From Cardinalis cardinalis (taxonomy: Eukaryota; Chordata; Aves; Passeriformes; Cardinalidae): a DNA stretch of 64,000 bases. Made by a program: the position numbers and the translations under genes. The stretch spans positions 966,472 to 1,030,471 of the forward strand of contig JACDOX010000133.1 in assembly GCA_014549065.1 (NCBI GenBank). Direction: 5' to 3'. The notes beneath the pieces were generated by a model. The model had not been told where the DNA came from and ran no database searches. It saw nothing but the letters and a program-made list of their open reading frames with translations. Shown piece after piece: positions 1-10,986 of this stretch (its first letter is position 1; each line of letters opens with the position of its first letter).

Positions 1-1365
1 GCTGGCACACCAAAGGATGCTCTGCACCCACCTGAGCGTGCCCAGCCCCTGCTCCTCGCCCTCTCCTTTGGCACAGCCGAGCTGCTGCTCGTGGCACAGC
101 CAAAGGCTTTGGCTCCCATCCTAAATCAGCTCCTGCAGGGGNAATGGGGCTTGAACCACACAGGGCAGTGAGCTACCAGCACCCTCAGCCTGACCTCAAG
201 GTTCTTAACCCGGGTGGGAGGAGGGAAAAATAATTTTTNGCTTAATGAATATAAAAATTAATAATAAATGAATATATACATTAATATATAAATGTATATA
301 ATATAAATTATCGATTATATATATAATAGATAAAATTATTATCTATAATATGTATTTTATATAAAAAGAAATGAGCTGAACGTGCTGGAAAAATGGGGCC
401 CAGGGCAGTGACAGTGCAGGAGCATGGCTGCAATCTCAGCTAGTAAAAAAAGTCAATACTGTGGACCAAACTCAGAATGCAGTTTTGCTGTTTTCTGGAT
501 GTTGAAACTTTAAATGTTCTACCTCTCCCTCCAGGTTTGGGCTTATTTCTGTTGCACTTCTGCCACATATTAATAAAGTGAATATTGATGCTTTGGGGTT
601 ATCAGTTAAGCAGAAGATCTCCCAGGCGCTGGAGCCAAATGGATTTTCCTTGAGGACACCTCCTNGGAAGTCACCAGCACGGGCACCTCTGTCTCTGCTG
701 GGCCTGATGTGATCTCTGTGTGTGCACCTCAAAAAGGTGTTAACAACAACCCCATCCCCATCCCAGGGCTGCCTTTCCCTTTTCCCTTCCCAACCCACCC
801 TTCCCTTCTCNCTCCCCAACCTCCAGCTGGGACCAGCCAGGGCTTCGATTTCAAAGCTTCTTGTTTTTTTTGTTTTTTTTTTTCCTATTCTTTATCCTCC
901 CTCTTTCCCTCCTTTTACTTCTCCCTCCTGCCAAATTTCCCTCCTTGAAGATCCATATCTGCCCCCACCCTGGTGTTTTATGTGGCCCCTCTCACCCTGC
1001 TGCCGAGGCGTGGATGGGGGCAGGCACAGCAGCTCCCTAAATTCCCCCCGGGATTCCTGAGCCCTGCAAAGGCGACATCCACAGCTCCCCCGGGTGCCGT
1101 ATAACAGCCAGGGGCTGTTCCCACCAAAGGCTTTGATTCCGATAGGGATCTGCACCGGCTCAGGGCAGGGATAGGGTTTATGGCTCTGCTTTCCCCCCGC
1201 TGGCGTCACCGGGAATGGCACTGGGTGGTTTTGGGATCTAAATCTTGGGGGTCTGCTCCTGATGGCAAAATCTGGGCAGGTTTTTCTTTCTTCTTCTCTC
1301 CAAGAAAATGCCTGGTGGTTTTGGAGGCTGATCCACTCCTAGATCGAGAACTGTGGCCTGTTTTG
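1..1365. other. Unassigned non-coding DNA
   Basis: I recognise no gene or transposon here. The stretch holds an AT-rich tract (listed separately) and a pyrimidine-rich run at about 858-945 made of T-runs followed by CTCC-type clusters. Open frames on both strands overlap each other and are proline/serine or phenylalanine rich, as expected from the pyrimidine bias rather than from coding. Confidence 0.6.
240..362. repeat. AT-rich low-complexity tract
   Basis: About 120 bases almost entirely A and T, built from TATATA and AATATA variants. There is no fixed unit, so it is low-complexity sequence rather than a clean microsatellite. Confidence 0.85.
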
Positions 1366-1533
1366 TTGGAAATTAGGGATAGTTTGGGAAATAGGAATGG
1401 AGGAAAATGTGTAAAAAGCAGTATTTGGGTTTTTAATACTTCTCCATCGTTGGAAATTAGGGGTAGTTTGGGAAATAGGGATGGAGGAAAATGTGTAAAA
1501 AGCAGTATTTGGGTTTTTAATACTTCTCCATCC
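1366..1533. repeat. 84-bp tandem duplication
   Basis: Units 1366-1449 and 1450-1533 differ at three positions, one of them the last base (about 96% identity). This suggests a recent event. Because 84 is a multiple of three, the duplication reads through open frames on both strands (1180-1713 plus, 1206-1691 minus). The two internal differences are non-synonymous in the plus frame, so there is no sign of protein constraint. Confidence 0.95.
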
Positions 1534-2518
1534 TCCCTTCCCCGCCCTGGGACTGGACAGACACCAGCAGCTGTGCCAGAGTGCTTGAACTTTTCTGTTT
1601 GCTGCAGGGAAAAATGGGGGGAGATGAGGGGAAATAGGGAGAATTTGAGCATTTTCTGGGAGAAGCAGCACTGTGCTGTGCAGGGGTGCAAATACTTGCA
1701 TGCTGGGCGTTAACTGCAGCTCCCGAGGGGTTAAAAGATCCCTTTTAAGGATCAGGGAGNCTCCCTGTGCCAGGTTTTACAGAGCCCACAAAACAGTCTC
1801 AGGCTGCTCCCCTTGTGCCAAGGCTGCCTGGAGCTGGAGTTTTGGGATGTGCACCCCCAGCACAGGAAATATTTTTGTTTGCGGGTTATTTATTAGGAAT
1901 AATAAATTGCAAAATAATAACTTAGGAATTGTTACTTTGGAATGTCCTAATTTAGGAAAATAAATTAGGAATAATAAATCTTGCATCCATCCTAAGGCAG
2001 ATCCCTCTGGGTGCATTTTGGGCTGCTCCTTCTCTGGAAACAAAACCAGCCAAATCCATGCTCAGCCTCCTAGGGGGGGTGGTGTCACCCCAAATTCCTG
2101 CTGGCATCTCCAGGTGTGGGGATGCTGCTCATCCCGAGGGTTATCCAGCGCCATTCCCGAGCATCCCGCGCTGTCAGCGCATTAATTACGGGGCTCTAAT
2201 GGGAAATGTAAACAGGAAAGCTCCGGGGGGAGATAAAGGAGGGCAGGGGTGGCGGCCAGGGGTGACAGGCTCCCTCTGCTGCGAGGAACGCACTTCAGAG
2301 CAAAGCTGCCTTCCCAGCCCGCGGCTGGCGGNCGCTCAAAGGTGTTAATTGGGGATGGGAGATAAGCACGGGGACGCTGTCCCCAGCTGTTCCCCTTTTT
2401 TTTGGGAGCAATCACATTCCCTGGGGCTGGAAGTTCAGCGGCAGAGACCCAGAGTTGGTGCTTTAGGGGGAGGATGGGGCTGTGAGCTGCTGTGCGAGAG
2501 TGGGAATGGCTTCAGAGN
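1534..2518. other. Unassigned DNA with short AT direct repeats
   Basis: No gene is seen. At 1890-1980 the motif TTAGGAATAATAAAT occurs twice about 73 bases apart, giving a small imperfect duplication. The 3' part turns more GC-rich and contains the possible regulatory stretch listed at 2155-2240. Confidence 0.55.
2155..2240. promoter_or_regulatory. Possible conserved non-coding element
   Basis: Repeat-free sequence in which several CpGs sit beside a homeodomain-type core ATTAATTA (2181-2188) and a forkhead-like TGTAAACA (about 2207). These are short motifs that can arise by chance. The call is inference only; conservation cannot be judged from one sequence. Confidence 0.2.
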
Positions 2519-2715
2519 GAGTTTAGATGGGATGTTGGGAAGGAATTCCCAGAGCAGCTGGGGCTGCCCCTGCANCCCTGGCAGNGTCCCAGGACAGGCT
2601 GGACAGGGCTTGGAGCACCCTGGGATGGTGGAAGNTGTCCCTGCCATGGCAGGGGTAGGACTGGATGAGTTTAAGGTCCCTTCCAATCCAAACCCTTCTA
2701 TAATTTCACAATTTT
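2519..2715 (+). mobile_element. CR1 LINE fragment, 3' end
   Basis: The CR1 3'-terminal region is read on the plus strand: GGGCTTGGAGCACCCTGGGA, then TGGTGGAAG, CCATGGCAGGGG, and AAGGTCCCTTCCAATCCAAA near the end. The 5' portion (TTTAGATGGGATGTTGGGAA) is joined directly to the AGAGCAGCTG segment. The stretch that normally carries the CTGTGAGGGTGGTGAGGC segment is missing, so this copy has an internal deletion of roughly 40 bases. It is non-autonomous and old, with degenerate terminal octamers. Confidence 0.9.
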
Positions 2716-3643
2716 CCTCCACTTCAATGGAATTGAGGAAATTAAAGGGTGTGACTGCATTCTCCTTGTGTTTGTGGCATGTTTGGTGTCCCCACAGCTC
2801 AGGTTTGTGGTTGAACCTGGCCCGGCACTGGTGACACTGCTCGGAGCAGAAATCCCCTCACAGTGCTGTCCCTCACCCTCCTGAAGAACCTCTCAATTTC
2901 TGGGGNGGTGAGAGTTAAAAACAGAGAAGAAATGGTTGGAAATGGCTTGTGCAGGGTCTGGGGGAACTGAGTCTTGTTCAGAGTCAAGATCCCCTTCCCT
3001 GGGCNCTGGGAATGCCCCTGGCATCTCACAGAGCTCCTTGTCCCACCCTCCCTGAGAACCAAATGTCACGACTGGAGTGAGTTGGAATTCAGTGACCTTG
3101 TTGGAGGAAATTATTTTGCTCAAACCAAGATATATTTAGATTATTATTTTTTTGTTTTTAGATTTTTATTCTCAGCCATTTTCCTTTGCAGGCAGNTTTC
3201 GCTTCTCTTTCTGAGCCTCTCTTTGTGTTTTCCTTTGCAAAAGGGGAAAAGAAATCCCTCAGTGCTCTGGGAAATTTTCTTCTTGCTGCCCCCTGCCACC
3301 AGCCCGAGTGCACTGCAGAAATCCTGCTCGTCTCTCGTCAAAGCTTGAATTGAATTAATTTTATGGATTTTAAAGGTGTTGGATGTGGTGGAACCTCCTG
3401 CCTTTTCAGGGAGAAATCCTCTCCCGTTGCTTTGCCTTGCTCTGNATTTATCTCTGTGTGGTTGAGAGGATAACTCTGAACATCTCTGAGCTCTTAAGGA
3501 NGAGGAAAAGGTGGAAACCCAGCTATTAAAAAACCTCTTTTCCGTGTAAAACCCACCTGGAACAATAAAAGGAACGTCTGTGCCAGCACTGTGATCCCTG
3601 AACCATCACCCCAAAGTCCTGCTGACCGTGGAGCTCTGCCTAG

Positions 3644-3725
3644 TTTCCCCTTTTTTCCCCCCTTTTTTTCCCCCTTTCCCTCCCCTTTTTTTCCCCTGTT
3701 TTCCTCCCTTCCCACTTGTCCCCTT
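3644..3725. repeat. Polypyrimidine/polypurine tract
   Basis: About 80 bases of alternating C-runs and T-runs with only a few interruptions. Local mirror symmetry (C4T6C6T7C5T3) makes it a candidate for triplex (H-DNA) formation. No coding or transposon signal. Confidence 0.8.
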
Positions 3726-4283
3726 TACAACCAGCGAGAAGCTCCACATCCCCGGCCTGCCCTGGAACCCTGCATTCCCAGAAGGTGGATTTGTGAATGC
3801 CTGGCTGCTCNTGATGTGCCTCAGGGCCTTCATTTTCGGGATTTTTTTTTTTTTTTCCAGGCCAGCTGAGGGAGGAAGTTTGCAGGATGTTATCAGCATC
3901 CTGTTGCTGTGACCTGCTGAGCAATAGCATGGAAATGTCTCCCCTTCACCACACCCCGGTGGCAACCTTTTGGCTCCTGTCTGCTGGCCGTGTTCTGCAA
4001 GATTAATGTGTTTTTCCACACATCCATGGCTAAAAGGCATGGATTTTTAGTTTTGCTTGGGGTTTTTTTTTAGGATTTTTCCTATATCCAGGCGTTTCTG
4101 GCAGTGTTTATGAAGTGTGTGAATGATATGGAGTCACCTCACTGGGGGCATCTAAAACATGGTCAAGGTGGAGAAAGATTTTGGCTTTTGAGGTAGAGTG
4201 AGTGGTTGGAGAGCACTGACAAAAAAAACCAACAACCCAACTAAAATGACCAAAAAAACCAATAAAAGGGAATAAAACTAAGA

Positions 4284-4334
4284 ATGTTTATATAGATATA
4301 TATATAAAAAATATATAATATATTTATATTATCC
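4284..4334. repeat. AT-rich (TATATA) tract
   Basis: TA-dinucleotide runs interspersed with short A-runs and TTTATATT. Simple low-complexity sequence. Confidence 0.8.
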
Positions 4335-4475
4335 TCACCTTAATGAGGATAAATGTTTGATTTTTCAGCTCATGGAGGGGTTTCCCCCCAGGGCAGTCAG
4401 TAATGAACATCTTGGGTTCTCCATGTGCTGCGTTTTCACCACCAGCCATGACATTGGCCATTGGCCATGTAATTC

Positions 4476-4606
4476 CATGATCCCTGGGATTAATGGAATC
4501 TAGTGGATTGGGATTCCATTAGTCCATTCCATAATTCCATTGGAATTATATGGAATGTAATCCCGTGATCCCTGGGACTAATGGAATCTAATGGAATCTA
4601 ATGGAA
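4476..4606. repeat. Cluster of ATGGAATC/GATTCCAT direct and inverted repeats
   Basis: TGATCCCTGGGA(T/C)TAATGG occurs twice (about 4478 and 4566). TAATGGAATC faces GATTCCATTA at about 4491-4525, and TGGAATCTAA is tandemly repeated just before the hairpin at 4601. The motif resembles the terminal ATTCTATG-like octamers of CR1, but no CR1 body lies next to it. Origin uncertain. Confidence 0.6.
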
Positions 4607-4681
4607 AGTTGCTCTGCCTGACTAACTAAAAAAAAACCGGAATTTAGCCAGGAGAGTTAGCCAGGCAGAGCAGCTTTCCAT
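4601..4681. repeat. 27-bp-arm inverted repeat (hairpin)
   Basis: The left arm 4601-4627 (begins ATGGAAAGTTGCTCTGCCTG) and right arm 4655-4681 (ends GCAGAGCAGCTTTCCAT) are reverse complements at 25 of 27 positions. One mismatch would be a G-U wobble and the other A-C in RNA transcribed from the plus strand. The 27-base loop holds nine A residues and a direct copy of TTAGCCAGG (4644-4652) that recurs in the right arm (4657-4665). The geometry resembles a pre-miRNA or a short foldback element, but transcription is unknown. Confidence 0.85.
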
Positions 4682-6585
4682 AGGAAATGGCTTGGCTGCA
4701 ATCAAATCCTTCTCAGGATGGAGAAGATCTTCATTTCNGCAAATTATACCAAGAGGAGAATTTTAAAAAAAGCCCAGTTGAGTCTTCTCCTTTCGTATTG
4801 TTCATGGAATTCCATAATTCTTTAATATCAGCATAACATTTCGATTNCCCTGGAAGAAAACATCCCAACGTTTTCCAATATATCTACTTAGGCATTCCTG
4901 TACCAAGGGGAAGAAAGAAGAGAAAGTGAAGTGTGAAAACAAACCTCCCAATCTCCTCTCAGAANATGTATTTTGCTTTTTCCACATCCCATTCCCCAGC
5001 CCATCCCATCCCATCCCTTCCCATTGCTGTCCTTGGAGCACCATCGGCAAAGGGTTTGGGCCACAGGTTTGGAGCACCAAGGAGCACCAAGGGAATGCCC
5101 AGCACCCAGGTTTGGGGAGCCAGGGCTGGGAAAGGTGAGAGGAATTCATTGCCCAGGTTTGGCTGCACCTGCTCATCCTCCCTCACCTGGTGTCCAGTCT
5201 GGGTGGNCGTTCATGGATGGATGAGAATCAGATCCCACCACCCTGGTTCATCCCTGAGGACATCCTCATGGGNCCAGCCAGGCCCTCCAAGGAGAGATGA
5301 TTCTCAAGGCTCTGTGATGATTTTGGATTTAGGTTTTTTACCCTCTTTGTGTGCTCAGGGTGAGCTCGTGGGACTGAGCTGAGTTTTGGGTGGTGGCTGC
5401 AGCAAGGACTGAAATGTCTGCTGAGGTGGGAACCAAGGAGAACAACTNGAGCTGCTTTTGGCCCCTGGAATAGCCAACCTCAGCTTTTACCATCACAAGG
5501 ATTCCTGGTGACTGCNTGCCCTGAGGTTGTGACATTGTTTGTCCAGGGCCTTTCCTATTCCTGTCAGAAGAAGCTGGTGTTTGTTACGGGGAGCAAAAGC
5601 TGCCTCCAGCAGGAATAATTCTGATTTAAGGCCCTGCTCCTTTTTCAGGGCTTTTCAGGGGAAAAGATAATTCTGACCCCATTTCTATCCAGCCTCCAAG
5701 TTTTGCTCAGCTGTTTGCAAATCCTTGGCTGGAGCTGCCAAGTCACGTCACCTCTGTCCCTTTGCCCCCTGCGCCTGGGGGACAGTAAATCTGTAGGCAA
5801 ACATTAGGCCTTCCTGAAAAGCCTGGCATTGCTGGGAGAAAATCAAAAGCTGGAGGGTTTTTATTATCTCTCTCCTTATTGTCTTCTCTTTTTATTGCCT
5901 TTTGGAGTCGCCCTGGAGAGCAATCTCCATCCCTCAGCNTGGCCCTGCCAGATTTCCTCTGCTGTCACTGTGACCTAAGGAACGCAGGCCAAGCCTTCCT
6001 CTGCTCCAGCTNTTAACAATCCCAGCTCCCTAAATTCCAGGGATCCCTTTTTTCTGGGTGTCCCAAAGCTCCAAAGTGGGACTGNCAGGCTTTTTTCCCC
6101 TCTAAAATATCCCCTCAAAGGTCGGTTTAGGAGCGGAAAGCTGCGGGTTCCTGTTGGGTGGGAAGTTTCTGAAATCCCCTGGTAATTCCTGCCTGCCAGG
6201 GCGGTCTGCACGGGGGAGAGGCTCAGAATCTGGCAGGAACCCAGGGAGATGCTTCTTGCAGGGAAACTATGTGCTCTGCTCACTCATTAAGCGCTTATCT
6301 CCTGCTCCTGCTCGGAAGGAGGCCGGGGTTGGAGCGGAGGAGGCGCAGAAAACACCAGGAGGGCAATTGCAACAGGCACAGATCCTCTAGGAGATGGTAG
6401 AAGTGAGACACCGTTGCTGAGGTCAGGCTGAGGCTGTGGGGACTCCTTTTTGCCCTTATCAGTCCAAAGTATGCAGCCCACCTCTGCTTTTCCTGGGAAA
6501 TCGGGAGGTGAATAAAAACCGTGCTGCGGGAAACGTCAAAAACCTCAAAAATTAGATCCTCAGCTGGGTCTGGCTTCATTCCCTT
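4682..6585. other. Unassigned non-coding DNA
   Basis: No gene, transposon or strong repeat recognised. The short open frames on both strands overlap one another and show no domain. A small GC-richer patch lies at 6120-6370. Confidence 0.5.
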
Positions 6586-6870
6586 AGTCACAGAGTCATG
6601 GGATGGTTTGGAAGAGATCTCAAAGCTGATCTAGTTCCCAATGTCCATATTCCTTCTCANTATCCCACCCAACCCTGCCCTGTGCCAGTGGGAAGCCATT
6701 CCCCCCCTTGCCCTGTCTCTCCAGGTCTTTTTGCAAAGTTCCTCTCCAGCAATTTTGGAGCCCCTTTGGGCACTGGAAGGGGCTCCAAGCCGTCCTCAGT
6801 ACCTTCTCTTCTCCGAGGTGAACAATCCCANCCCTCTCATCCCTGCCTTTCTCCAGCATGGCTGTAATCA
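6586..6870 (-). mobile_element. CR1 LINE fragment
   Basis: Read on the minus strand this is a CR1 3' region. On the plus strand it appears as ATGGGATGGTTTGGAAGAGA at the left, then AGTTCCTCTCCAGCA, GGAGCCCCTTTGGGCACTGG, and CCTTCTCTTCTCCGAGGTGA with AACAATCCCA to the right. About 285 bases are recognisable. It is diverged, 5'-truncated and has no intact reverse-transcriptase frame. Confidence 0.85.
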
Positions 6871-6965
6871 GGGGGATTTTCCAGTAAAATTCTTGTTCCA
6901 TCTTTGTGCTTTGGGAACTGCTGGGCGTCAGAAGAGACAGTGATAACTTCAAGGATCCCCCCCTA

Positions 6966-7036
6966 AAAACATAATAAAACTTCATAAAAATCCATAATAA
7001 TCCATAACATACCATAAAANTCCATAATAAAACTTC
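6966..7036. repeat. Degenerate CCATAATA repeat
   Basis: CATAATAAAACTTC occurs at both ends, with CCATAATAATCCATAACATA between. It is an imperfect short-unit tandem array close to the CR1 fragment at 6586-6870. Confidence 0.7.
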
Positions 7037-8100
7037 CCAAGGTCTGACTTGGATGTAGCATTTGGATTTTCCCCTTGGCAACGAAAGAAATTAATTAAGG
7101 AAAAAAAATCATTGCAGTTTCCTCCTAATTTTCTCTTGTTCCAGGAAAANAGAGGATTTTTCAGTGTGAGGGGAAGGAAGGGTCAATGCCTGGCAAATAT
7201 TCCAAACCAGGAGAAAGGTGTGCCTGGCCAGCCCATATTCCCATAACTGGATTCCCAGTGTGGGATNAGCTTCCAGGATCTGACCTTTCTCTCCTGACAG
7301 TGACTAAAATCCACCTTCCTTCCCTACTTACCTTCCCAGAGNGGCAACCACTCTGATATCAATTAATTAGTTAATTACACACTTCCACACCTCCTTAGGT
7401 GGGTCAGCTTGGTCCAAAAACAANCTTGGCTTTGCCAGGATATTTTATTGAGAAACTTTTCCTGGCCAAAACACATTCAACTGGATTTTCCTTCTCTGTT
7501 TGCTTTGAGGCAGGAGGCATTGGATGAACTTCCTCAAAAATGGGAATTAAAANGGGAATACTCTGCTGAACTATCCAGGCAACCTGTTTCTTGCCCATTG
7601 CGGTGATGCTGGGTTTGATGGGCTCTTTCCATGCAGGTGCAGCCACTGAGGAGCTGTTTTCCNTGCATTTATTTACCTTCCTGCTGGAATACAGCAGAGC
7701 TCTCTTCCCACACCAGCAGGGCTGGACCTGTGAGCTCGCCAGCTCATCCCAGTGCTCCAGGCTGCAGCCAGGCTGCTCTGCCCTCCTGTTGTGTCACACA
7801 GCATTCCCATCATAATTCCAAGGTCAACAATTCCTCTGACTCACTCTGGGTCAAACAGGGGATTTCCAGAAGCAAGANCTGCAACATGAATATTTCTTTT
7901 TGCTTTGATATTTTTTTATTTATTTTTTTTCCCCTCCTCTGTGCGTGAACCTGCTGGAAACTGGCTGGTCTGACTCCGCACATCCTGAGATCATTCCAGC
8001 TTCCTCCTGATCCTTCTGGGAAGGGTTAGAGGAGGTCCAGGCTCCTCAGGGATGCATTGGGGGTCTTCTTGCATGTTGTTAAGNGAAACAGCTGCAGATA
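7037..8100. other. Unassigned non-coding DNA
   Basis: No gene or repeat family recognised. The stretch contains an A/T-rich patch near 7900-7935 and several isolated Ns. Open frames are short and mutually overlapping. Confidence 0.5.
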
Positions 8101-8328
8101 AATCATAAAATAATGGAATAGCTTGGGTTGGAAGGGAGCTTGAAGTTTATCCAGTCCCATGGGCAGGGACATCTATCACCATCCCAGGGTGCTCCAAGCC
8201 CTGTCCAGCCTGGCCTTGGGCACTGCCAGGGATCCAGGGACAGCCACAGCTGCTCTGGGCACCTGTGCCAGGGCCTCCCACCCTCACAGGGAAGGATTCC
8301 TTCCCAAAATCAAATTTAAATGGAGCCC
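8101..8328 (-). mobile_element. CR1 LINE fragment, 3' end
   Basis: The plus strand reads GCTTGGGTTGGAAGGGAGCT, CCCATGGGCAGGGACATC, ATCCCAGGGTGCTCCAAGCC, CAGCCTGGCCTTGGGCAC and CACCCTCACAGGGAAG. That is the reverse complement of the CR1 3' end in collinear order. The copy is well preserved across about 225 bases and 5'-truncated. Confidence 0.92.
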
Positions 8329-8666
8329 AAACCCCCCAAGAATATATATTTTAAAATCTTTTTAGATGAGTCTTGAAGCTGGGTCTTGGAGAGAAACAGC
8401 AAGTGAAGTGTCTACTGAAATATCCATGTGTTGGTCCAGTGTGGGATCAGCAGGGCAGGACCCTGGAGGAAAACCAAAGGGATTCCCAGTTGAACCTGGT
8501 CCGTGCTGGCCCTGGCTCTTCCCTAGGGGAACATCCAAGCCAGGGTTTCATGTGCGTCNTGTACTTCCAGGTTATGCCCACATCCCATTTCTATTTGCCT
8601 TTCCACATCTCCTCCCAAACCCAGAAACATAGGGGAGAAAAAACCCCCAAAAATCCCAGTTTTCTC
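8329..8666. other. Unassigned non-coding DNA
   Basis: No gene or repeat recognised between the CR1 copy and the 37-bp tandem duplication. Confidence 0.5.
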
Positions 8667-8751
8667 CCCTTGAGCTCCCAAATACCTTGAGCTCCCAAAG
8701 TGCAGCATCACAATTTCAATACCTTGAGCTCCCAAAGTGCAGCATCACAGC
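8667..8751. repeat. 37-bp tandem duplication with partial third copy
   Basis: TACCTTGAGCTCCCAAAGTG begins at 8683 and again at 8720, and identity continues through GCAGCATCACA. A shorter copy, CCTTGAGCTCCCAAA, precedes it at about 8669. The shared block is identical in the two main units. Confidence 0.9.
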
Positions 8752-8842
8752 CTGGCTGCAGAGAGCCTTTTCCATCCCTGGGGGCTGGAGCAGAGTCAGC
8801 ACTTGGAGATCCCTGCAGGAGGGGGTTTATTGGGTTATTCCT

Positions 8843-8899
8843 GGGGCTGGGGGCTGCAGGGGACAGGCAGAGGGGACAGAGGGGACAGAGGGGACAGGA
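8843..8899 (+). repeat. G-rich 9-bp tandem array, possible G-quadruplex
   Basis: Six runs of at least four G on the plus strand (8843, 8849, 8859, 8872, 8881, 8890). The last three lie in an exact 9-bp repeat of GGGGACAGA. Loops are 2-9 bases, which satisfies the usual G-quadruplex pattern. Confidence 0.8.
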
Positions 8900-10986
8900 A
8901 AACAGCATTCAGCTGTGGCATTTGCTCATTTGCTGCTCGCGTGCAGCCGCAGGCAGGAACTGCTTCCTCTGTTTCCAGGCTTTTAGGGAAAGGAGAGCTC
9001 CACCGAGTTGCTAAATTGGAATGAAGTGAAAAAAAAAAATTGCTGCGGACAACAGAATGTTTGGCTATTTTTTCTTTTCTTTTTCTTTTTTTTTTTGAAG
9101 ACAAAAACACAAAACCTTGGAGTGATTTACATGGGAAAGGAGAGCCGGAAACAATTTTAGAGGCTGTTTTCCAAAATTGATGAATAACAGAAGATACAAT
9201 GGATAAAGCAAATGGCCCAAATTTCCTGCTCTTTTAAGGCACTGAATAGATACTGAAAACAAGGGTGCCCTGTTTTTCTCCTTATGGAGCTGCCAGAGGG
9301 GGATTTGTCCTGGGTTATTTTGGTTCTGGAGCAAGGTGGGTGCTGGGGGTCCCCAGGATCATTGATGTTCAGAGGAGCATTGGGAATTCCAGAGGTGGGG
9401 AAGAGCAGCATAGGCCAGAAGAGTAATTTTGGATAATTTCTGGCAAATAGCAGGCATGAATCATGAAGAGGGGTCTGAAACTTCCTTTTGGATTTTTAAA
9501 AATGATTTCTCATTTGATTTCTCCTTTGCCTGAGGCTTTTCTCCTCCAGAGCCAAGCACTTTTCCCTCCTAACCCTTGCTCCTCACCCACTGGATGAGGA
9601 CACAGGTTTGGCTCCAACCAAACCCGAGCTGGAAACTTTTATTTCTCTTTGCAAAAGCCTTCAATGCTTCCAGAAAATATTCTTGTTTTGCTTTTGGGAA
9701 AAAAGGCCTTGGATGAGATCCCTGCAAAGCTCTTCTCTTCCTTTGCTNAGCTGAGATCCAGGAGCTCCAGCTCTTTTCTGGGACACCACAAAGGATGTTT
9801 AATCTCTTGTCAGTGGGATAAAAATCCAGGGAAACGTCCAGAAAAGCCTCTTGGCTGTGTCCCCTTTCCACCCCATGTGCACAAAGTCATGGAGCACAGG
9901 AGGGATTTTGGTTAAATGGACAAACATCTCCTTTTTTGGTGGCTTTGCAATCAATCTGTTTGGGTTTAGCTGGGGTGGAAAAGGCTGAGGTTCAAGGGCA
10001 TGGTGAAAACCAGGAGTTACCTGGTGAGCTTCTACTCTGGAGACCTGCAGAAGTTTTCTGCAGCCTGTCCAAACTGGTCCACGGGCATCACTGGGAAATC
10101 TGCCCTGGATTTTGGACATGGCTAAGAGGTTTCCATCTGAGCAGATATTTTCTGCTTGCAAAGAAATTTATTTTGGAAACCTNTGGGACATCTTGGAAAC
10201 TGCTGGCCAGTGACTTCCATGAGTGCATCTTCCCATGATGATGTCTGCTGGGTCCTGCAGTGTGAAACAAGGATCCTCCAGGCTCCTTTGNGCTTTGAGA
10301 TATTCAATCTCTATCCCTGTTTTTTTCTCCACCATCTCCTCCTCCTCAAAATCTGGGAACTCCACCAGGCAGTTGCACCCTATTAATCAATAAATAGAAG
10401 TAACCACAGACAGCAAACGGAGCTGTTAATTGCACTCAAAATCTTGTTTTTCNCTGCTGGGTCAAGTGATCGCCCCTCCCCAAACCCTGCTGTTCCACAG
10501 GCTCCCGGGTTGGACAGAACACACATGAAAAAAATGCAAAGCCACAACTCCAAAATCCCTTTCTTGGGTTGTTTCCCGTGTTAACCAAAGCCCAATGAAC
10601 CCCGTTGTGTATTTATGGCCTCTGCGAGCAAATTGTCATTCAAAGGCCACTTGGAGCCTTCAAAGCCCAGTGAATTATTGTGCATGTGCTACACACCTCT
10701 TCCTTAGCNGCACATTCAGATGTCAGGGCCCTGAGGAGCACTTTCCTCCCTCAGGCTCATTCAGGCCTCAGAGGAAAAGGGATTCAAACCACTCTGGTAT
10801 TTTTAACTGGCTCTTTCCCACTGGTAGGGGCAGACTCAGGAGTTTTGCTGAGCCATCACCCCTGCAGGTCATCTGGTCTGTGACTGCACATGAATTGGAG
10901 GAAGGTCTTGGATGCTGAGCCTCTGGAAAGACACAGGGGGAAGTTATTTGATGGCGTAAAGTCAGCGGGAGCTCCCCAGTCCCTGN
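8900..10986. other. Unassigned non-coding DNA
   Basis: No gene recognised. A T/C tract lies at 9066-9097 (TTTTCTTTTC units, then a T-run). Open frames of up to 120 codons occur on both strands across 9569-10161 in overlapping positions without a recognisable domain. A possible regulatory stretch is listed at 10590-10710. Confidence 0.5.
10590..10710. promoter_or_regulatory. Possible conserved non-coding element
   Basis: A repeat-free stretch containing CATTCAAAGGCC and CTTCAAAGCCC (TCF/LEF-like CAAAG cores) and GTGAATTATTG. This is motif-level inference only. Confidence 0.15.

Larger units (their letters stand above)
2716..4475. other. Unassigned non-coding DNA
   Basis: No gene or recognised transposon. 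The stretch holds a long pyrimidine tract, a 16-base T-run at about 3841, an A/C-rich patch (4218-4262) and an AT tract, listed separately where distinct. Open frames over the pyrimidine tract are proline/phenylalanine on one strand and lysine/glycine on the other, reflecting composition. Confidence 0.55.

Noticed and set aside
1180..1713. 177-codon frame containing a duplicated 28-residue segment
   Set aside because: The repeat comes from the 84-bp DNA duplication. The opposite strand is also open, and the internal changes between units are non-synonymous.
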